64,000 nucleotides of DNA from Phyllobacterium zundukense (GCF_002764115.1 NZ_CP017941.1:372001-436000); one strand, 5' to 3'; numbered from the stretch's first letter, positions 18,410-27,602 are shown. The notes: generated by a model from the letters alone, not told the origin. Numbers and translations: made by a program.

Positions 18410-19507
18410 CTATCCTTCCAAAAAATGCCCAAGCGAATTCAGCGGAGCAATCTCATCGCAGATGATCTTTAGAATTGCCAACATGGGAACGGCGAGGATG
18501 GCGCCAGGCACGCCCCACATCCAGAACCAGAAGATCAGCGACAAAATGACGAGGACTGGATTGAGCGTGAAACGCCGGGCGAGCAGCATGGGCGTAACGA
18601 TTTCGCCTTCGATCAAATGGATGAACAGATAGAGTCCTGCCGGCAAAAACGCTGTCCAGGTTCCATCGATGCCAAGCAGACCGACAAACACGAATATGGC
18701 GACACCCGCGAATGGGCCCAGGATCGGCACGTAGTTCAGGATAAAAGCCAAAACGCCCCACAAGATAGGATCGCCCAGACCCGTCGCCCACATTGCCGTT
18801 CCGGTTGCAAGGCCCACCAACCCGTTCATCAGGGTGATCGTCACGAGATAAGCAGAAATATCTTGCTCAACCTGCTGTGACAGGGCGACCATCTGGCGCT
18901 TGTCGCTAAACCGGGGAATGATTTCGACGGTTCGCCGCAGGAACGTGTCGCCGGAAATCAAAAGGAAGAACAGGATCAAAATGGTCTCGAACAACCCGCT
19001 TGCGAAATGCTGCGTTCCTTGGAGTAGGATAGCGGACAGATTGAAGCCGGCATCGGCTTGTCCGCCGTCGATTTGATGCATGAAATTCTGGAAGGTCTGG
19101 ATCGGTTTGCTGAGAAAATGAAGGCGTTGCTGTAGCCTCTCAATACCTTCGGGGAGACGGCCTGCCCATGACGAGGCCGGCCCCAACAATGCAGCGCCAA
19201 GACCCACGATAAGACCAAATAAGGTCAGAATGACTGTGAGTGCCGCAAGCGGCCGGGGGACGCGGAGCCTTTCCAGTTGCCGCATTGCCGGCTGGAACAG
19301 AAGCTTTAGCACGAACGCAAGAATAATTGGCAGCACGATCTCCGCGGCGACATAAGCCGCCGTCAAACTTGCGAGAATCAAGAGGCACGTCAAAATGACA
19401 AGCTTCGGATCGGCGGTCAAGGGTCCCGCTTCTTTTGTCAGATCAGAAATGTCGACCGGCGTCGCTTTGCTGGTAGGACCAGTGCCAGAAAAGATGGACT
19501 TCCTCAT
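18410..19507 (-). CDS. AI-2E family transporter
   Basis: A 365-residue permease-like protein with the family architecture: paired N-terminal helices (LVILTCLLILASLTAAYVAAEIVLPIILAFVL), a soluble middle domain (ERLQQRLHFLSKPIQ) and C-terminal helices with LGDPILWGVLAFILNYVPILGPFAG and LNPVLVILSLIFWFWMWG. The ATG at 19507 (MRKSIF) has a GAGGAGG site. A longer version from a GTG at 19666 lacks one. Family members export small molecules or act in Na+/H+ antiport. An EcfG-type motif lies upstream. Confidence 0.88.
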   Translation of the reverse strand: MRKSIFSGTGPTSKATPVDISDLTKEAGPLTADPKLVILTCLLILASLTAAYVAAEIVLPIILAFVLKLLFQPAMRQLERLRVPRPLAALTVILTLFGLIVGLGAALLGPASSWAGRLPEGIERLQQRLHFLSKPIQTFQNFMHQIDGGQADAGFNLSAILLQGTQHFASGLFETILILFFLLISGDTFLRRTVEIIPRFSDKRQMVALSQQVEQDISAYLVTITLMNGLVGLATGTAMWATGLGDPILWGVLAFILNYVPILGPFAGVAIFVFVGLLGIDGTWTAFLPAGLYLFIHLIEGEIVTPMLLARRFTLNPVLVILSLIFWFWMWGVPGAILAVPMLAILKIICDEIAPLNSLGHFLEG

Positions 19508-19741
19508 CGGTGATGCCTCCTCAAGCACGATACCTCGCGGCACCTGCGATGGCCGCCCACCTCTAAATCCAACGGGAAGGGGCAACCCTGTCGCGGACCG
19601 GTTGGACCCAGTCGGGCAATCAGCATTGGATGAAAGCGTATTTGTTTTATTCTCTTCGTCCTTCACCTCAGGCGATTAGAATTGTTCTCATAATATTGTC
19701 TCGGGGAAGGGTCAGCGAAATGTCCCCGATGGATCTCCTAA

Positions 19742-19766
19742 AACGCGCTGTTGTTAGAGCGGTTCC
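19742..19766 (-). promoter_or_regulatory. EcfG-type promoter motif
   Basis: The minus strand reads GGAAC, 16 bases, CGTT. It faces the AI-2E family gene, with a leader of roughly 235 bases to the preferred start. Confidence 0.5.
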
Positions 19767-20063
19767 ATCTGCGGAAAAGTGACCGTCCCCGGGCTCTAAA
19801 TCGCAACGAAACATTGGGATGACGATCGACACGCATTGGGAAAAATTGATGTGGACGCGTTGCTGCAAACGCCAGGTCCCGAGCTATTCGACCGTTGCCG
19901 GGGTCCCGTATCCTTCGACGCGGTTTGTTTGGAGCAACATGAACCAGGCTTGTGTTGGAGGAACTATGTGGGACAGCGGTTGGCTATCGGCGATGTCCCC
20001 AGCCAGGACACGCGGCGTCTATTGTCACACTATTTCAATAGGATGGACTATATATAGCCAAGT
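19767..20063. other. about 300 bases, no confident gene
   Basis: A plus-strand frame at 19836-20057 (MGKIDVDALLQTPGPELFD, 73 residues) is open, but it has no ribosome site and no recognisable relative. It could be a remnant. Confidence 0.4.
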
Positions 20064-20088
20064 GGAACCAAGGGCGGCGTTGACCGTT
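20064..20088 (+). promoter_or_regulatory. EcfG-type promoter motif
   Basis: GGAAC, 16 bases, CGTT, ending 36 bases upstream of the CsbD-family start codon. Position, spacing and target gene all fit the general stress response. Confidence 0.7.
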
Positions 20089-20124
20089 TATCTTTGTGAA
20101 TGAAAGCTTTCAAGGAGTTCACCC

Positions 20125-20316
20125 ATGGGTAGCACAAGCGACAAAGTTTCCGGTATGGCCAATAAGGCAGCCGGCAATATTAAGCAGGCCGCCGGCAAGG
20201 CAACCGGTTCCAGGGAAATGGAGGCCAAAGGCAAGATGCAGGAGATGAAAGGCGAGACGCAGAAGGCCAAAGGCAAAGCCAAGGGTGCTGTGAAAAAGAT
20301 CATCGATAAAGCGTGA
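20125..20316 (+). CDS. CsbD family stress protein
   Basis: A 63-residue, lysine- and alanine-rich protein with the repeated CsbD pattern (SDKVSGMANKAAGNIKQAAGKATG, then MQEMKGETQKAKGKAKGAVKK). CsbD proteins are small soluble general-stress proteins of unknown mechanism. AAGGAG precedes the ATG and an EcfG motif lies upstream. The kinase and receiver genes follow in the same direction and may share the transcript. Confidence 0.92.
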   Translation: MGSTSDKVSGMANKAAGNIKQAAGKATGSREMEAKGKMQEMKGETQKAKGKAKGAVKKIIDKA

Positions 20317-20419
20317 TCGCCTTAGACGCTATATGCCGACCGATCCGGTTTCAGTCGGTGCAGATCGCGATAAATCTTCAGGGCACCCGCGTGCAAAGAG
20401 TCCGGATCGAGTGTTGAAA

Positions 20420-21469
20420 ATGACGACGAGCAAGTCCGAAGAACAACTGGCTGCCGAAGCAGACGTTGACAGCTTTCGAAGAGAACTTGGCCCGTTCGTT
20501 GTTGCCGCTGAACAAACGCGCATGGCGATGGTTTTTGCCGATGCCAGGGAAACCACGAATTCCATCATTTTTGCCAATGAAAGTTTCCTTGCATTATCGG
20601 GATACGAGCGTGACGAGGTCCTCGGTCAAACTTTCAATTTCCTGATGGCGCACGCCTCCGATGCAGAGGCATTGTCCAAAATTGAAGCCGAGTTTGAAGC
20701 TCAATCAGGCAATGGTGTGGAAATTCGCTATCGACGCAAGGATGGTAGTGAGTTCTGGGCGGCGCTTTTCATCAGTCCGGTTCGTGATGAAGGCGGCGCC
20801 ATTGTACAGTATTTTGCTTCTTTCGTCGATCTCACCCGGCACAAAGAAGAAGAAGCTCACTCCAGGATGCTGATCAATGAGCTCAATCATCGCGTGAAAA
20901 ATACCCTTTCAACCGTGCAATCGATTGTTTGGCAGGCCTTGCGGACGGCGACCGATCCCAAGGCCATTCGCGAGGCGATTGAATCAAGGTTGCACGCGCT
21001 GTCGCGGTCGCACGACATGCTTACACGCCAGAATTGGCAAAGCGCAGGTTTGCTCGACGTGGTCAACGATGCGCTGGAACCATTCGCGGTGACAGACGGC
21101 CGCAAGGATCGCATTGTCATTAACGGTGACAACATTCAGTTCCCTCCAAAGGCGGCTCTCGCTTTGGGGATTGCGTTCAACGAACTTGCGACCAATGCGG
21201 TGAAGTACGGTGCATTTTCCGATGGCATGGGATCGATCCTGATCCAGTGGAGACTTGAACCCGCGCCGGAAGGTGAGCAGCTAATTCTGCTCTGGCAAGA
21301 GCAGCACGGACCAGCCGTGATGCATCCTTCCCGCAAGGGTTTTGGATCACGCATGATCGAAAACGGTTTAGCGCAAGAACTTGAAGGTCAAGTGCATCTC
21401 GATTACCGGCCTGAGGGCCTTGTTTGCACCATGAGATTTCCCGTCCCCGAAGATGACCGCAATGGATAA
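20420..21469 (+). CDS. PAS-domain sensor histidine kinase, HWE type
   Basis: A 349-residue soluble kinase. The PAS domain spans roughly residues 25-140 (IIFANESFLALSGYERDEVLGQ, IRYRRKDGSEFWAALFISPV). It looks LOV-like, but the flavin-reactive cysteine of the NCRFLQ motif is replaced (QTFNFLM), so light sensing through an adduct is not expected. The phospho-acceptor His is in ELNHRVKNTLSTVQSI, the HWE/HisKA_2 signature, and the ATP-binding N-box is ALGIAFNELATNAVKYGA. An in-frame ATG at 20333 is a possible earlier start. It overlaps the receiver gene, its likely partner. Confidence 0.88.
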   Translation: MTTSKSEEQLAAEADVDSFRRELGPFVVAAEQTRMAMVFADARETTNSIIFANESFLALSGYERDEVLGQTFNFLMAHASDAEALSKIEAEFEAQSGNGVEIRYRRKDGSEFWAALFISPVRDEGGAIVQYFASFVDLTRHKEEEAHSRMLINELNHRVKNTLSTVQSIVWQALRTATDPKAIREAIESRLHALSRSHDMLTRQNWQSAGLLDVVNDALEPFAVTDGRKDRIVINGDNIQFPPKAALALGIAFNELATNAVKYGAFSDGMGSILIQWRLEPAPEGEQLILLWQEQHGPAVMHPSRKGFGSRMIENGLAQELEGQVHLDYRPEGLVCTMRFPVPEDDRNG

Positions 21470-21839
21470 ATTGCTCGCTGGCCGGCGGATCCTTGTCGTT
21501 GAGGACGAAGTACTGGTCCTTATGATGATTGAAGACATGCTGGCTGACCTCGGATGCGGGTCTGTGACCACAGCGACCCGGGCCGATCACGCCGTTTCCC
21601 TGATTGAGGACCAACCTTTCGACGCCGCCATGCTGGACATGAACCTGAATGGCCAAGCAAGCCGCATTGTCGCCGACGCGCTCGCCATGCACGCTGTCCC
21701 CTTTGTCTTCTCTACCGGCAATAGTATCAACGATATTTGGGATGGATACGGCGACCGGGCGGTAATCCGAAAGCCATTCATGTTTGAGGAACTGGTCGAT
21801 ACGCTGACGTGTCTTTTGCGCAACTCATCTATGGGATGA
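21453..21839 (+). CDS. single-domain response regulator
   Basis: A 128-residue receiver overlapping the kinase gene by 17 bases. Features are ILVVEDEVLVLMMIEDML (acidic pocket), the phospho-acceptor Asp in AAMLDMNLNG, the STGNS switch residue and RKPFMFEELVDTL with the conserved Lys. There is no output domain. It probably receives phosphate from the adjacent HWE kinase. A degenerate paralogue with the same MLDMNLNG motif lies at 42.16-42.43 kb. Confidence 0.9.
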   Translation: MTAMDKLLAGRRILVVEDEVLVLMMIEDMLADLGCGSVTTATRADHAVSLIEDQPFDAAMLDMNLNGQASRIVADALAMHAVPFVFSTGNSINDIWDGYGDRAVIRKPFMFEELVDTLTCLLRNSSMG

Positions 21840-21959
21840 GATTCTTGAGCTCGGGTTGGGTATGGCAAATTACGCATGGCCGAAAAACTCGGACCGAGAA
21901 TTTCCAGCTTCGGCGCACGTTGCCGCCGTGGTCGCTGACCTAAGGGTTAGCGGAGGTGG

Positions 21960-22013
21960 GTGTACGTTCTCTGACGTAGATATCAGCCTCCTTGCAGCCG
22001 CGATGAATGCCGA
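21960..22013 (-). pseudogene. DUF982 C-terminal remnant at an ISKra4 junction
   Basis: Read on the minus strand, AFIAAA in one frame is followed by KEADIYVRERT in the next. This is the C-terminal signature of DUF982 with one base lost. The remnant stops exactly at the ISKra4 terminal repeat, and the rest of the gene is not found beyond the far end of the IS. Confidence 0.65.
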
Positions 22014-23572
22014 GAGACCGGTAATTTTTCTGGGGTCATGCGGCTCGGAGTAGCGGCGGTTTGGGCTTGAACAACGAGGGCACCTGAGGTTCTGGCTCTC
22101 GAAATCTTGCACGAAGCCGATCACGGAGTTCGCCGTTTATTTCGGCTGTCCGAACCTGCATCAACATGTGGGCACCGTGCTGGGACCAACGCATCTGTTG
22201 CTTCTTCACCATCCGCTTGGCGACCAGGGAGTTAACCGCCGACTCGGCAAGGGTGGTTGCGACGCGGAGGCCGGCGCGATAGCGGGCTCCGTAATTGATG
22301 ATCGCACCGCGGTTCGAACGAATGTAGGTCAGAAGCTGCGAACCGAGGTTGTGGAGGCGCCCGGCGCAGAGATCGTCTTGGCGCAACACCTGCAATTGGG
22401 CGATGATCCTTTCGAGATCACGGATTGCGCGGTCGCCGCGCCCGTGCCACAGACGCCACTTCACCGCCTTAATATCCCTATCGATGGTGGGAAGATTCTC
22501 GACAAGATCAGACCGGGAGCGAACCAAATGATCAGCGATCTGTTGCATGGGCTGGACCTTCATGGCGATGTGGAACCAGTCGATGATATGTTTTGTCGGC
22601 GTCGGCATGGCGCGGGGTAGCCGCTTGAGGATTTCCGCGCCGTCGGAGATCACCGTGACGTCCCCAAGACCGCAGTATCCCTCCTTTCGGAGGGCTTGCA
22701 GGCTGCGATCCCGTATCTCGGACCGATCGGTGTTGCTGGTAACGAAGTAGCGGCCACCTACATCGCCGCGTCCGCATCGGGCCACGACGATTTCAAAGTT
22801 GCGGGCCATGTTGGGATCGGCACCGCGAATGTGAGCCGTGTCGACACTGATGACAAACTCCTTTCGGTGATCGCCAGGAAGCTGCATTTCCAGCTGACAC
22901 TGGTCGGCAATTTCCGATCGTGACTGCCAAGCTTCCTCGACCAGCTGATCATCAAGCAGTCCGCCGATTCTGATCGTCCGGTTGCGCACGGTCGCGTGCG
23001 TCTCGGTCGGCTCGATGGGCAGGAATTCGGCGAGCATCCTGGCCGCCTGCCGGTATGGCAGCATGCTGCCAAGGCGAGCCGTCAGTTCCATCAGCTCGGG
23101 TGTCGCACGATCGGGGCAGATCTCCTTCAGCACAGTGAACCCACCCACCATCCCCGGGTAACAGTCCTGGCACAGCATCCATCGCGGGTTCCTGACTTCC
23201 ACGGTGCCGAAGACCGTTCGAATGCGGCGCTTCGTATAGTCCTTGACTGGTCGAAAGGTCTGGCAGTCGGGACAGACCCGTCGAAAGAGCGCGTAGGTTT
23301 CCATCTCCTGGTTCACAACCGCACTCTGCAAGGATTTCATGATCGCCTTGCCGTCATCGATCGACAGCCCGATCTCGCCGTCGCGCAGTCGCTCCCAACT
23401 TTTGTTGACCTGGATCTGTTTCCGGCAAACCTCACCGAATTCGTTCCTGCCCTCGATCGTAATCATCCATTCCATCGCCATCGTTGCCTCCGTGAACAAA
23501 GCGACGATGGTGAACCATACGATGCTAACAATTGGTGGCTGAGGAGGTCACCCCAGAGAAATTACCGGTCTC
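22014..23572 (-). mobile_element. ISKra4-family insertion sequence (1559 bp)
   Basis: 23-bp terminal inverted repeats beginning GAGACCGGTAATTT at 22014-22036 and 23550-23572 differ at one position and enclose one long transposase gene. I could not find a clear target duplication. Confidence 0.9.
22036..23481 (-). CDS. ISKra4-family transposase
   Basis: A full-length transposase of about 481 residues. It has a cysteine-rich zinc-binding region (RVCPDCQTFRPV, MLCQDCYPGMVGG), the catalytic core with SVDTAHIRGAD, VISDGAEILKRLPRA and HIIDWFHIAMKVQ, and the C-terminal LAESAVNSLVAKRMVKKQQMRWS. The ATG giving MAMEWMI has a GGAGG site. The frame is intact, so this copy may be active. A second, frameshifted family member lies at 56.9-58.3 kb. 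Confidence 0.95.
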   Translation of the reverse strand: MAMEWMITIEGRNEFGEVCRKQIQVNKSWERLRDGEIGLSIDDGKAIMKSLQSAVVNQEMETYALFRRVCPDCQTFRPVKDYTKRRIRTVFGTVEVRNPRWMLCQDCYPGMVGGFTVLKEICPDRATPELMELTARLGSMLPYRQAARMLAEFLPIEPTETHATVRNRTIRIGGLLDDQLVEEAWQSRSEIADQCQLEMQLPGDHRKEFVISVDTAHIRGADPNMARNFEIVVARCGRGDVGGRYFVTSNTDRSEIRDRSLQALRKEGYCGLGDVTVISDGAEILKRLPRAMPTPTKHIIDWFHIAMKVQPMQQIADHLVRSRSDLVENLPTIDRDIKAVKWRLWHGRGDRAIRDLERIIAQLQVLRQDDLCAGRLHNLGSQLLTYIRSNRGAIINYGARYRAGLRVATTLAESAVNSLVAKRMVKKQQMRWSQHGAHMLMQVRTAEINGELRDRLRARFREPEPQVPSLFKPKPPLLRAA

Positions 23573-23780
23573 GACGCAGGGTCATAAGCGCCTGCTGGGC
23601 GCCATCAGAGGGAGTGCAAAATTACGCCTCCCGCCTGCCCGTTGTTCCATGCTGTCCTCTCTTTTCAATTAAACTCCTTCCGTCCCAAGGGCGTTGATGC
23701 CGAACAAAGGATTTCACCGGGCTGTAGCCATCCGTAATTCTGAACGGCTTTGAGACGGCATAAGCACCGCAAACATCAGC

Positions 23781-24500
23781 TTAACGGATCAGGATTTCAT
23801 GGATGGCAACCACAACCAGAATCATGCCCGCGACCCCCTCGATCGAACGCGAAATGCCGTCGATCAGACGTGGCCGGGTTTGGAATAAACGGATAAGCTG
23901 CCGGCTGAAGAAGACGGACGCGAATGCCACCGTCGACAAGGTCAAAGCAACGCCGATCATCATCATCGCGGCAAAGGCTACACCTACCTCGGGCGCGCCC
24001 CTAGTAATGGCGAACGTCATGACGAACAGCGTCAGCGGACAGGGTATGAGGCCAGCCATGAACCCGAACGCCGCTCCCTCTTCGGTGTCGTGGTGGTGTC
24101 CGGAATGGCGCAAGGCCCGCCAGAGCATCCACAGCCCGATCAACCCCAGAAGTCCACGGCTGATGCTTTCCAGCATCGGTGCGCGCCCGACGCTGCCAAG
24201 AGCAACCGAAACGAGCGGCAGTGAAAACGCCGCGATCACCACACCCAATGTGACGTGAGTGAACGATAACGCCATGGATGTCAGAAGCGCCCGGCCCATG
24301 CTGGCAGACGATCCGACAAGATAGGTGGCAAGGATTGACTTGCTGTGTCCGGGGGTCATGGCGTGAACCGCGCCGAACAGGATGCCCATCGGCAGGAAGG
24401 CAGCATAGGCGGTCCAGCTTCTGTCGACCGCAAACGCACTGATTTGCTGGCCGAAGGCCAGATAGATTTCGCGTTGGAACTCGATCACCCAGTGGATCAT
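23781..24500 (-). CDS. nickel/cobalt efflux protein, RcnA/NicO family
   Basis: A 239-residue inner-membrane protein with about six helices. The motif GAVHAMTPGHSKSILATYLVG is diagnostic of the NicO/RcnA efflux family. A histidine-rich loop (RHSGHHHDTEEG) separates the two halves, and a second motif is GFMAGLIPCPLTLFVMTFAI. The start at 24500 overlaps the upstream stop as ATGA. Its role is export of Ni2+ and/or Co2+. Last gene of a four-gene metal-resistance operon. Confidence 0.88.
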   Translation of the reverse strand: MIHWVIEFQREIYLAFGQQISAFAVDRSWTAYAAFLPMGILFGAVHAMTPGHSKSILATYLVGSSASMGRALLTSMALSFTHVTLGVVIAAFSLPLVSVALGSVGRAPMLESISRGLLGLIGLWMLWRALRHSGHHHDTEEGAAFGFMAGLIPCPLTLFVMTFAITRGAPEVGVAFAAMMMIGVALTLSTVAFASVFFSRQLIRLFQTRPRLIDGISRSIEGVAGMILVVVAIHEILIR

Positions 24501-24934
24501 GACAATCCCATCCATCCTGTCGTCAGGCCAAGAACGATCAAATAGCGGCTAATCTTTGCGATCGCGACAAGCAGCAGAAAACTCCAGAGCGGTTCCCGCG
24601 CGACGACCGTCAGCGGATCGCCGACAATCGGCATCCAGCTGAGCAGCAAGGTCCATCTGCCATAGTGGTGGTACCATTTCGTGGCGCGCTCCAGACCCGA
24701 CTTGCTGGCGGGGAACCAGGAACGGTCGTGAAAATGATCAATTCCACGGCCGAGCAGCCAATTTACGGTCGAACCTAAAATATTGCCTACGCTTGCCACC
24801 ACGATGAGGACCGTCGTGGAATAGGCACCGCTGATCAACAGTCGTGCGAGCAGCGCCTCGGATTGCATCGGCACGATGGTCGCTGCAACGAACGCCGCAG
24901 CAAACAGCCCGCCATAGATCCCGATATCACCCAT
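24497..24934 (-). CDS. YqaA/DedA-related membrane protein
   Basis: A 145-residue membrane protein of the SNARE-associated (YqaA) family. Visible blocks are FVAATIVPMQSEALLARLL, VGNILGSTVNWLLGRG and RWTLLLSWMPIVGDPLTVVA. Such genes are often found beside nickel-efflux genes, and their contribution is unclear. It overlaps the RcnA-like gene by four bases and follows the NreB-like gene by 26 bases. Confidence 0.88.
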   Translation of the reverse strand: MGDIGIYGGLFAAAFVAATIVPMQSEALLARLLISGAYSTTVLIVVASVGNILGSTVNWLLGRGIDHFHDRSWFPASKSGLERATKWYHHYGRWTLLLSWMPIVGDPLTVVAREPLWSFLLLVAIAKISRYLIVLGLTTGWMGLS

Positions 24935-24960
24935 CTTGCGTGTTCGCTATTGTTGAGCGG

Positions 24961-26279
24961 TCAATAATCATGCGGCCACACGTCATGATGGCGGTCGATG
25001 ACGAAAGGATGGGAATGCCGTGTTCCGGCCGTGACCATCCCTTCCCGCCAATGAGGATGGTCGGGGCCAAGTGCGTCGTGACTGTGTTCGATCGCTTCGG
25101 GATCCGCCGCAGGCCAGACGAGCGCGGCCAACAAAACCGAGAGGCCCGCGATCGCCGCCAGTACGATAAAAGTGAGCGGAAGCCCGAACGATGCACCAAA
25201 CCATCCGGCCAGCGGATAGGTGATCAGCCAGCAGGCATGCAAAAGCGCGAACTGCGCCGCAAACAGCGCAGGTCTGTCTTCCGGTTGCGCCGACTTGCGG
25301 AGCAGTCGACCCGACGGTGTCTGCGCGATGGAATAGCCGATGCCGAGGACGAACCAGAGAACCAACAGCGGCTCGTAGAAAGGCACAAACATGCCGGCAA
25401 TCAACGAGACAAACAGCAGGACAGTTCCCGCCAGCATGGCCAGACGGTCCGACACCGCATCAAGCAGACGCGGCAGAAACAGCGCCGCCAACATCGACCC
25501 GCCGCCGAATGCGGCCAGAGCCAGAGCAGTCGAGCGCTGTGTCAGACCAAACTCGGCTTGGACGATTACGACGGTGTTGACAATGACCATTGCCCCGGCT
25601 GCTGCGACGGCCAGATTGATAGCGAGCAATCCACGCAGACGCGGTGTCGCCAGATAAATGCGCATGCCCCGCGTCGTGCGGTCATAGATGCCGCGAGGCT
25701 CGGACGGTTTGGGGCTTGGGAGGGTGACCGACACGACGAGCGCCGCCGAGAAGAGGAACCCAATAACGGTGCCAGCGAACAGGCTGTGGAAACTGATGAC
25801 GGTCAGCAATACCGCCGCCAACATGGGACTGACAAGGCTTTCCAGATCGTAAGCCAGACGTGACAGCGACAGCGCACGCGTGTAATCCTGCTCATCCGGC
25901 AAGACGTCGGGGATCGTCGCCTGGAAGGTCGGCGTGAAAGCGGCCGAAGCCGACGCAGGACAAAGATCAACACGTAGACTTGCCAGATTTCGGAGACGAA
26001 CGGCAGTGCAACCGCCACGAGCGCTCGGACGAGGTCGAGGCCGACAAGCATGGCGCGGCGCGGCAGTCTCTCGGCAAATGCCGCAGCAATAGGGGCAATA
26101 CCGACATAGGCGATCATCTTGATCGCGAGGGCTGTACCAAGGACGGCGCCTGCGTTCTTGCCCGCCAGATCATAGGCAAGCAGTCCGAGGGCAACGGTCG
26201 CTAGCCCCGTACCGATAAGGGCTATGACCTGCGCGGCAAACAAATGGCGGTATGTCCGGTTATAAAGAACGGAAAGCAT
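24961..26279 (-). pseudogene. NreB-like nickel-resistance MFS permease, frameshifted
   Basis: The N-terminal frame (MLSVLYNRTYRHLFAAQVIALIGTGL to YVLIFVL) and the C-terminal frame (PDEQDYTRALSLSRLAYDLE to the end) together give a twelve-helix MFS transporter. A single missing base near 25964 separates them. The C-terminus is histidine-rich (EHSHDALGPDHPHW, RHSHPFVIDRHHDVWPHDY), the hallmark of NreB-type nickel permeases. All other parts look intact, so either the mutation is recent or it is a sequencing error. It is second in the operon after the NreA/RcnR-like repressor. Confidence 0.82.
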
Positions 26280-26293
26280 CGTCGGTTACAGCC

Positions 26294-26578
26294 TTAAAGA
26301 TATTTCGTGATGGTCTTGAATTCATCGACCGGACCGCGCCGATCGGCCGACATGGCACCAACGACTTCTTCCAGGCAATGGTCGAGGTGATCCTGAATCA
26401 GCGTCTTCTTGGCCTGGTTGATTGCTTTTTCGACGGCATGCAATTGCTGGGCGATATCGACACAGGGGCGGCCCGTCTCGATCATCCCGATGACACTCTT
26501 CAAGTGACCGTCCGCCCTTTTCAGGCGGGTGGCGACGTCTTTGTGGTGAGAATGCTTTTGATCGTTGCTCATGCCCAT
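26294..26578 (-). CDS. NreA/RcnR-like metal-sensing repressor (CsoR/RcnR family)
   Basis: A 94-residue all-helical repressor of the CsoR/RcnR/FrmR family: His-rich N-terminus (KHSHHKDVATRLKRADGHLKS), conserved Cys in ETGRPCVDIAQQL, and HLDHC in the third ligand position. The N-terminal His, the conserved Cys and the downstream His residues resemble the Ni/Co ligands of RcnR. First gene of the operon with the NreB-like, YqaA-like and RcnA-like genes, so nickel or cobalt derepression is likely. Ribosome site GGGAGG. Confidence 0.85.
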   Translation of the reverse strand: MGMSNDQKHSHHKDVATRLKRADGHLKSVIGMIETGRPCVDIAQQLHAVEKAINQAKKTLIQDHLDHCLEEVVGAMSADRRGPVDEFKTITKYL

Positions 26579-26584
26579 CGTTAT

Positions 26585-26600
26585 CCTCCCTATGGGGATA
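26585..26600 (-). promoter_or_regulatory. candidate RcnR/NreA operator
   Basis: On the minus strand, ATCCCCATAGGGAGGAT sits just upstream of the repressor start. C-tract and G-tract half-sites around an AT centre are typical of the CsoR/RcnR operator class. It overlaps the ribosome site, suggesting autoregulation. Confidence 0.4.
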
Positions 26601-26764
26601 TGGTCAAGTGATGGAACTTGAGTTGCGTCACTTTGCGAATGGGTATGTCGTGTTTCTCCAACCGGGTTCGTTGCCTGCGAGTCACGGTTACCGTTTCAGG
26701 ACCGGCGAGCCACAGTCAGACGAGTCCAGCCGTGCGTGATATCTGAACAATAAGCGGTCGGAAG

Positions 26765-27088
26765 GTGAAGCCAATTGTGGAACTCCTTGGCAAAGCGCCC
26801 GAGCTTGAGGCCGTCAGGCTGAGTGATGACAGGGTCGTGCCCATAGAGGCTGTCTTCACAGCGCCGAAGACACACATGGCCAGCTCGTTGGCGGAGCAAC
26901 TCGGCTGCGCCTTCGATGAGGGACCACTTGGCGCTTTCATTCGCGTGGACGACCATAAGCAAACTACGGCTGCGGGCGTGCAGCTGGCGACGCAGCAAGC
27001 CCGATGGCCAATGCCACTTTAGCGTCTGCTGCAGGTGTGATGGCGGGCGTCGGAGCGCATCAGTCTCTCTTCATCAGAAACTGAAACA
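26765..27088 (+). pseudogene. FAD/NAD(P) oxidoreductase (thioredoxin-reductase-like) C-terminal remnant
   Basis: One frame reads PIVELLGKAPELEAVRLSD and EAVFTAPKTHMASSLAEQLG. After a shift, another reads SPMANATLASAAGVMAGVGAHQSL. This is the C-terminal part of a thioredoxin-reductase-like flavoprotein, including the second FAD-contact segment. The N-terminal FAD motif and any redox cysteines are absent. Confidence 0.65.
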
Positions 27089-27127
27089 TGGCAGGCGTTG
27101 ATGGCTAGAGTGGATCGCAATCTGGAC

Positions 27128-27233
27128 GGGTCTTCCTCAAACGCGCAATATAGGATCGCGCAAGCGCTGAACTCCTACGAGCGGGAATGCTGCCCCCGAC
27201 GCGTCCATCCACCACGCACTTTGAGGAAGGCCC
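27128..27233. repeat. 106-bp MITE-like element with ISL3-type ends
   Basis: The inverted ends GGGTCTTCCTCAAA and its near-perfect complement match the ends of the two 347-bp elements at 35.8 and 44.3 kb. The interior is unrelated to them. It is probably a solo deletion derivative. Confidence 0.55.
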
Positions 27234-27522
27234 AATTAAACACACGCGACATGCGGAACGCTTCTCAAACCAAAAGAAGGTGATTGCTGCGTCTTCTCCT
27301 ATGGTGACGCGCCGTGCTGATCCGGGAGGAAGCTTGGGAGGGCAAGCGGGATCCTGTCGGGGTGAAGGTTGCCATGCCTGACAAGGTGCCCCTGCTGCAA
27401 GCACATGACATGTCCTGACAAGCGTTGGCCGCAGTAATTGGGAAAATATCGGATTCGACACGCCTCGCATCGAGAGTATCGTCAGGGTGCTGGCGGTTCA
27501 CGACGTCGTGAATTAGCAGCTT

Positions 27523-27547
27523 GTAACCTTCTTCGCTCCCGACCGAA
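27523..27547 (+). promoter_or_regulatory. SigF-like ECF promoter motif upstream of the bufferin operon
   Basis: GTAACC, 15 bases, CGAA. From memory, the Caulobacter ECF factor SigF, which controls DUF2282/DUF692 operons there, uses GTAACC and CGAA elements with about this spacing. The motif lies 56 bases upstream of the precursor start codon. Confidence 0.55.
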
Positions 27548-27602
27548 TTGCCCTGTGTGCGCATGATGAACCGGCGCATGCAACCCAAGGGAGATGATAG
27601 CC

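Noticed and set aside
20420..20820. Photoactive LOV domain in the PAS-HWE kinase
   Set aside because: The cysteine of the NCRFLQ motif is not present. The corresponding region reads QTFNFLM.
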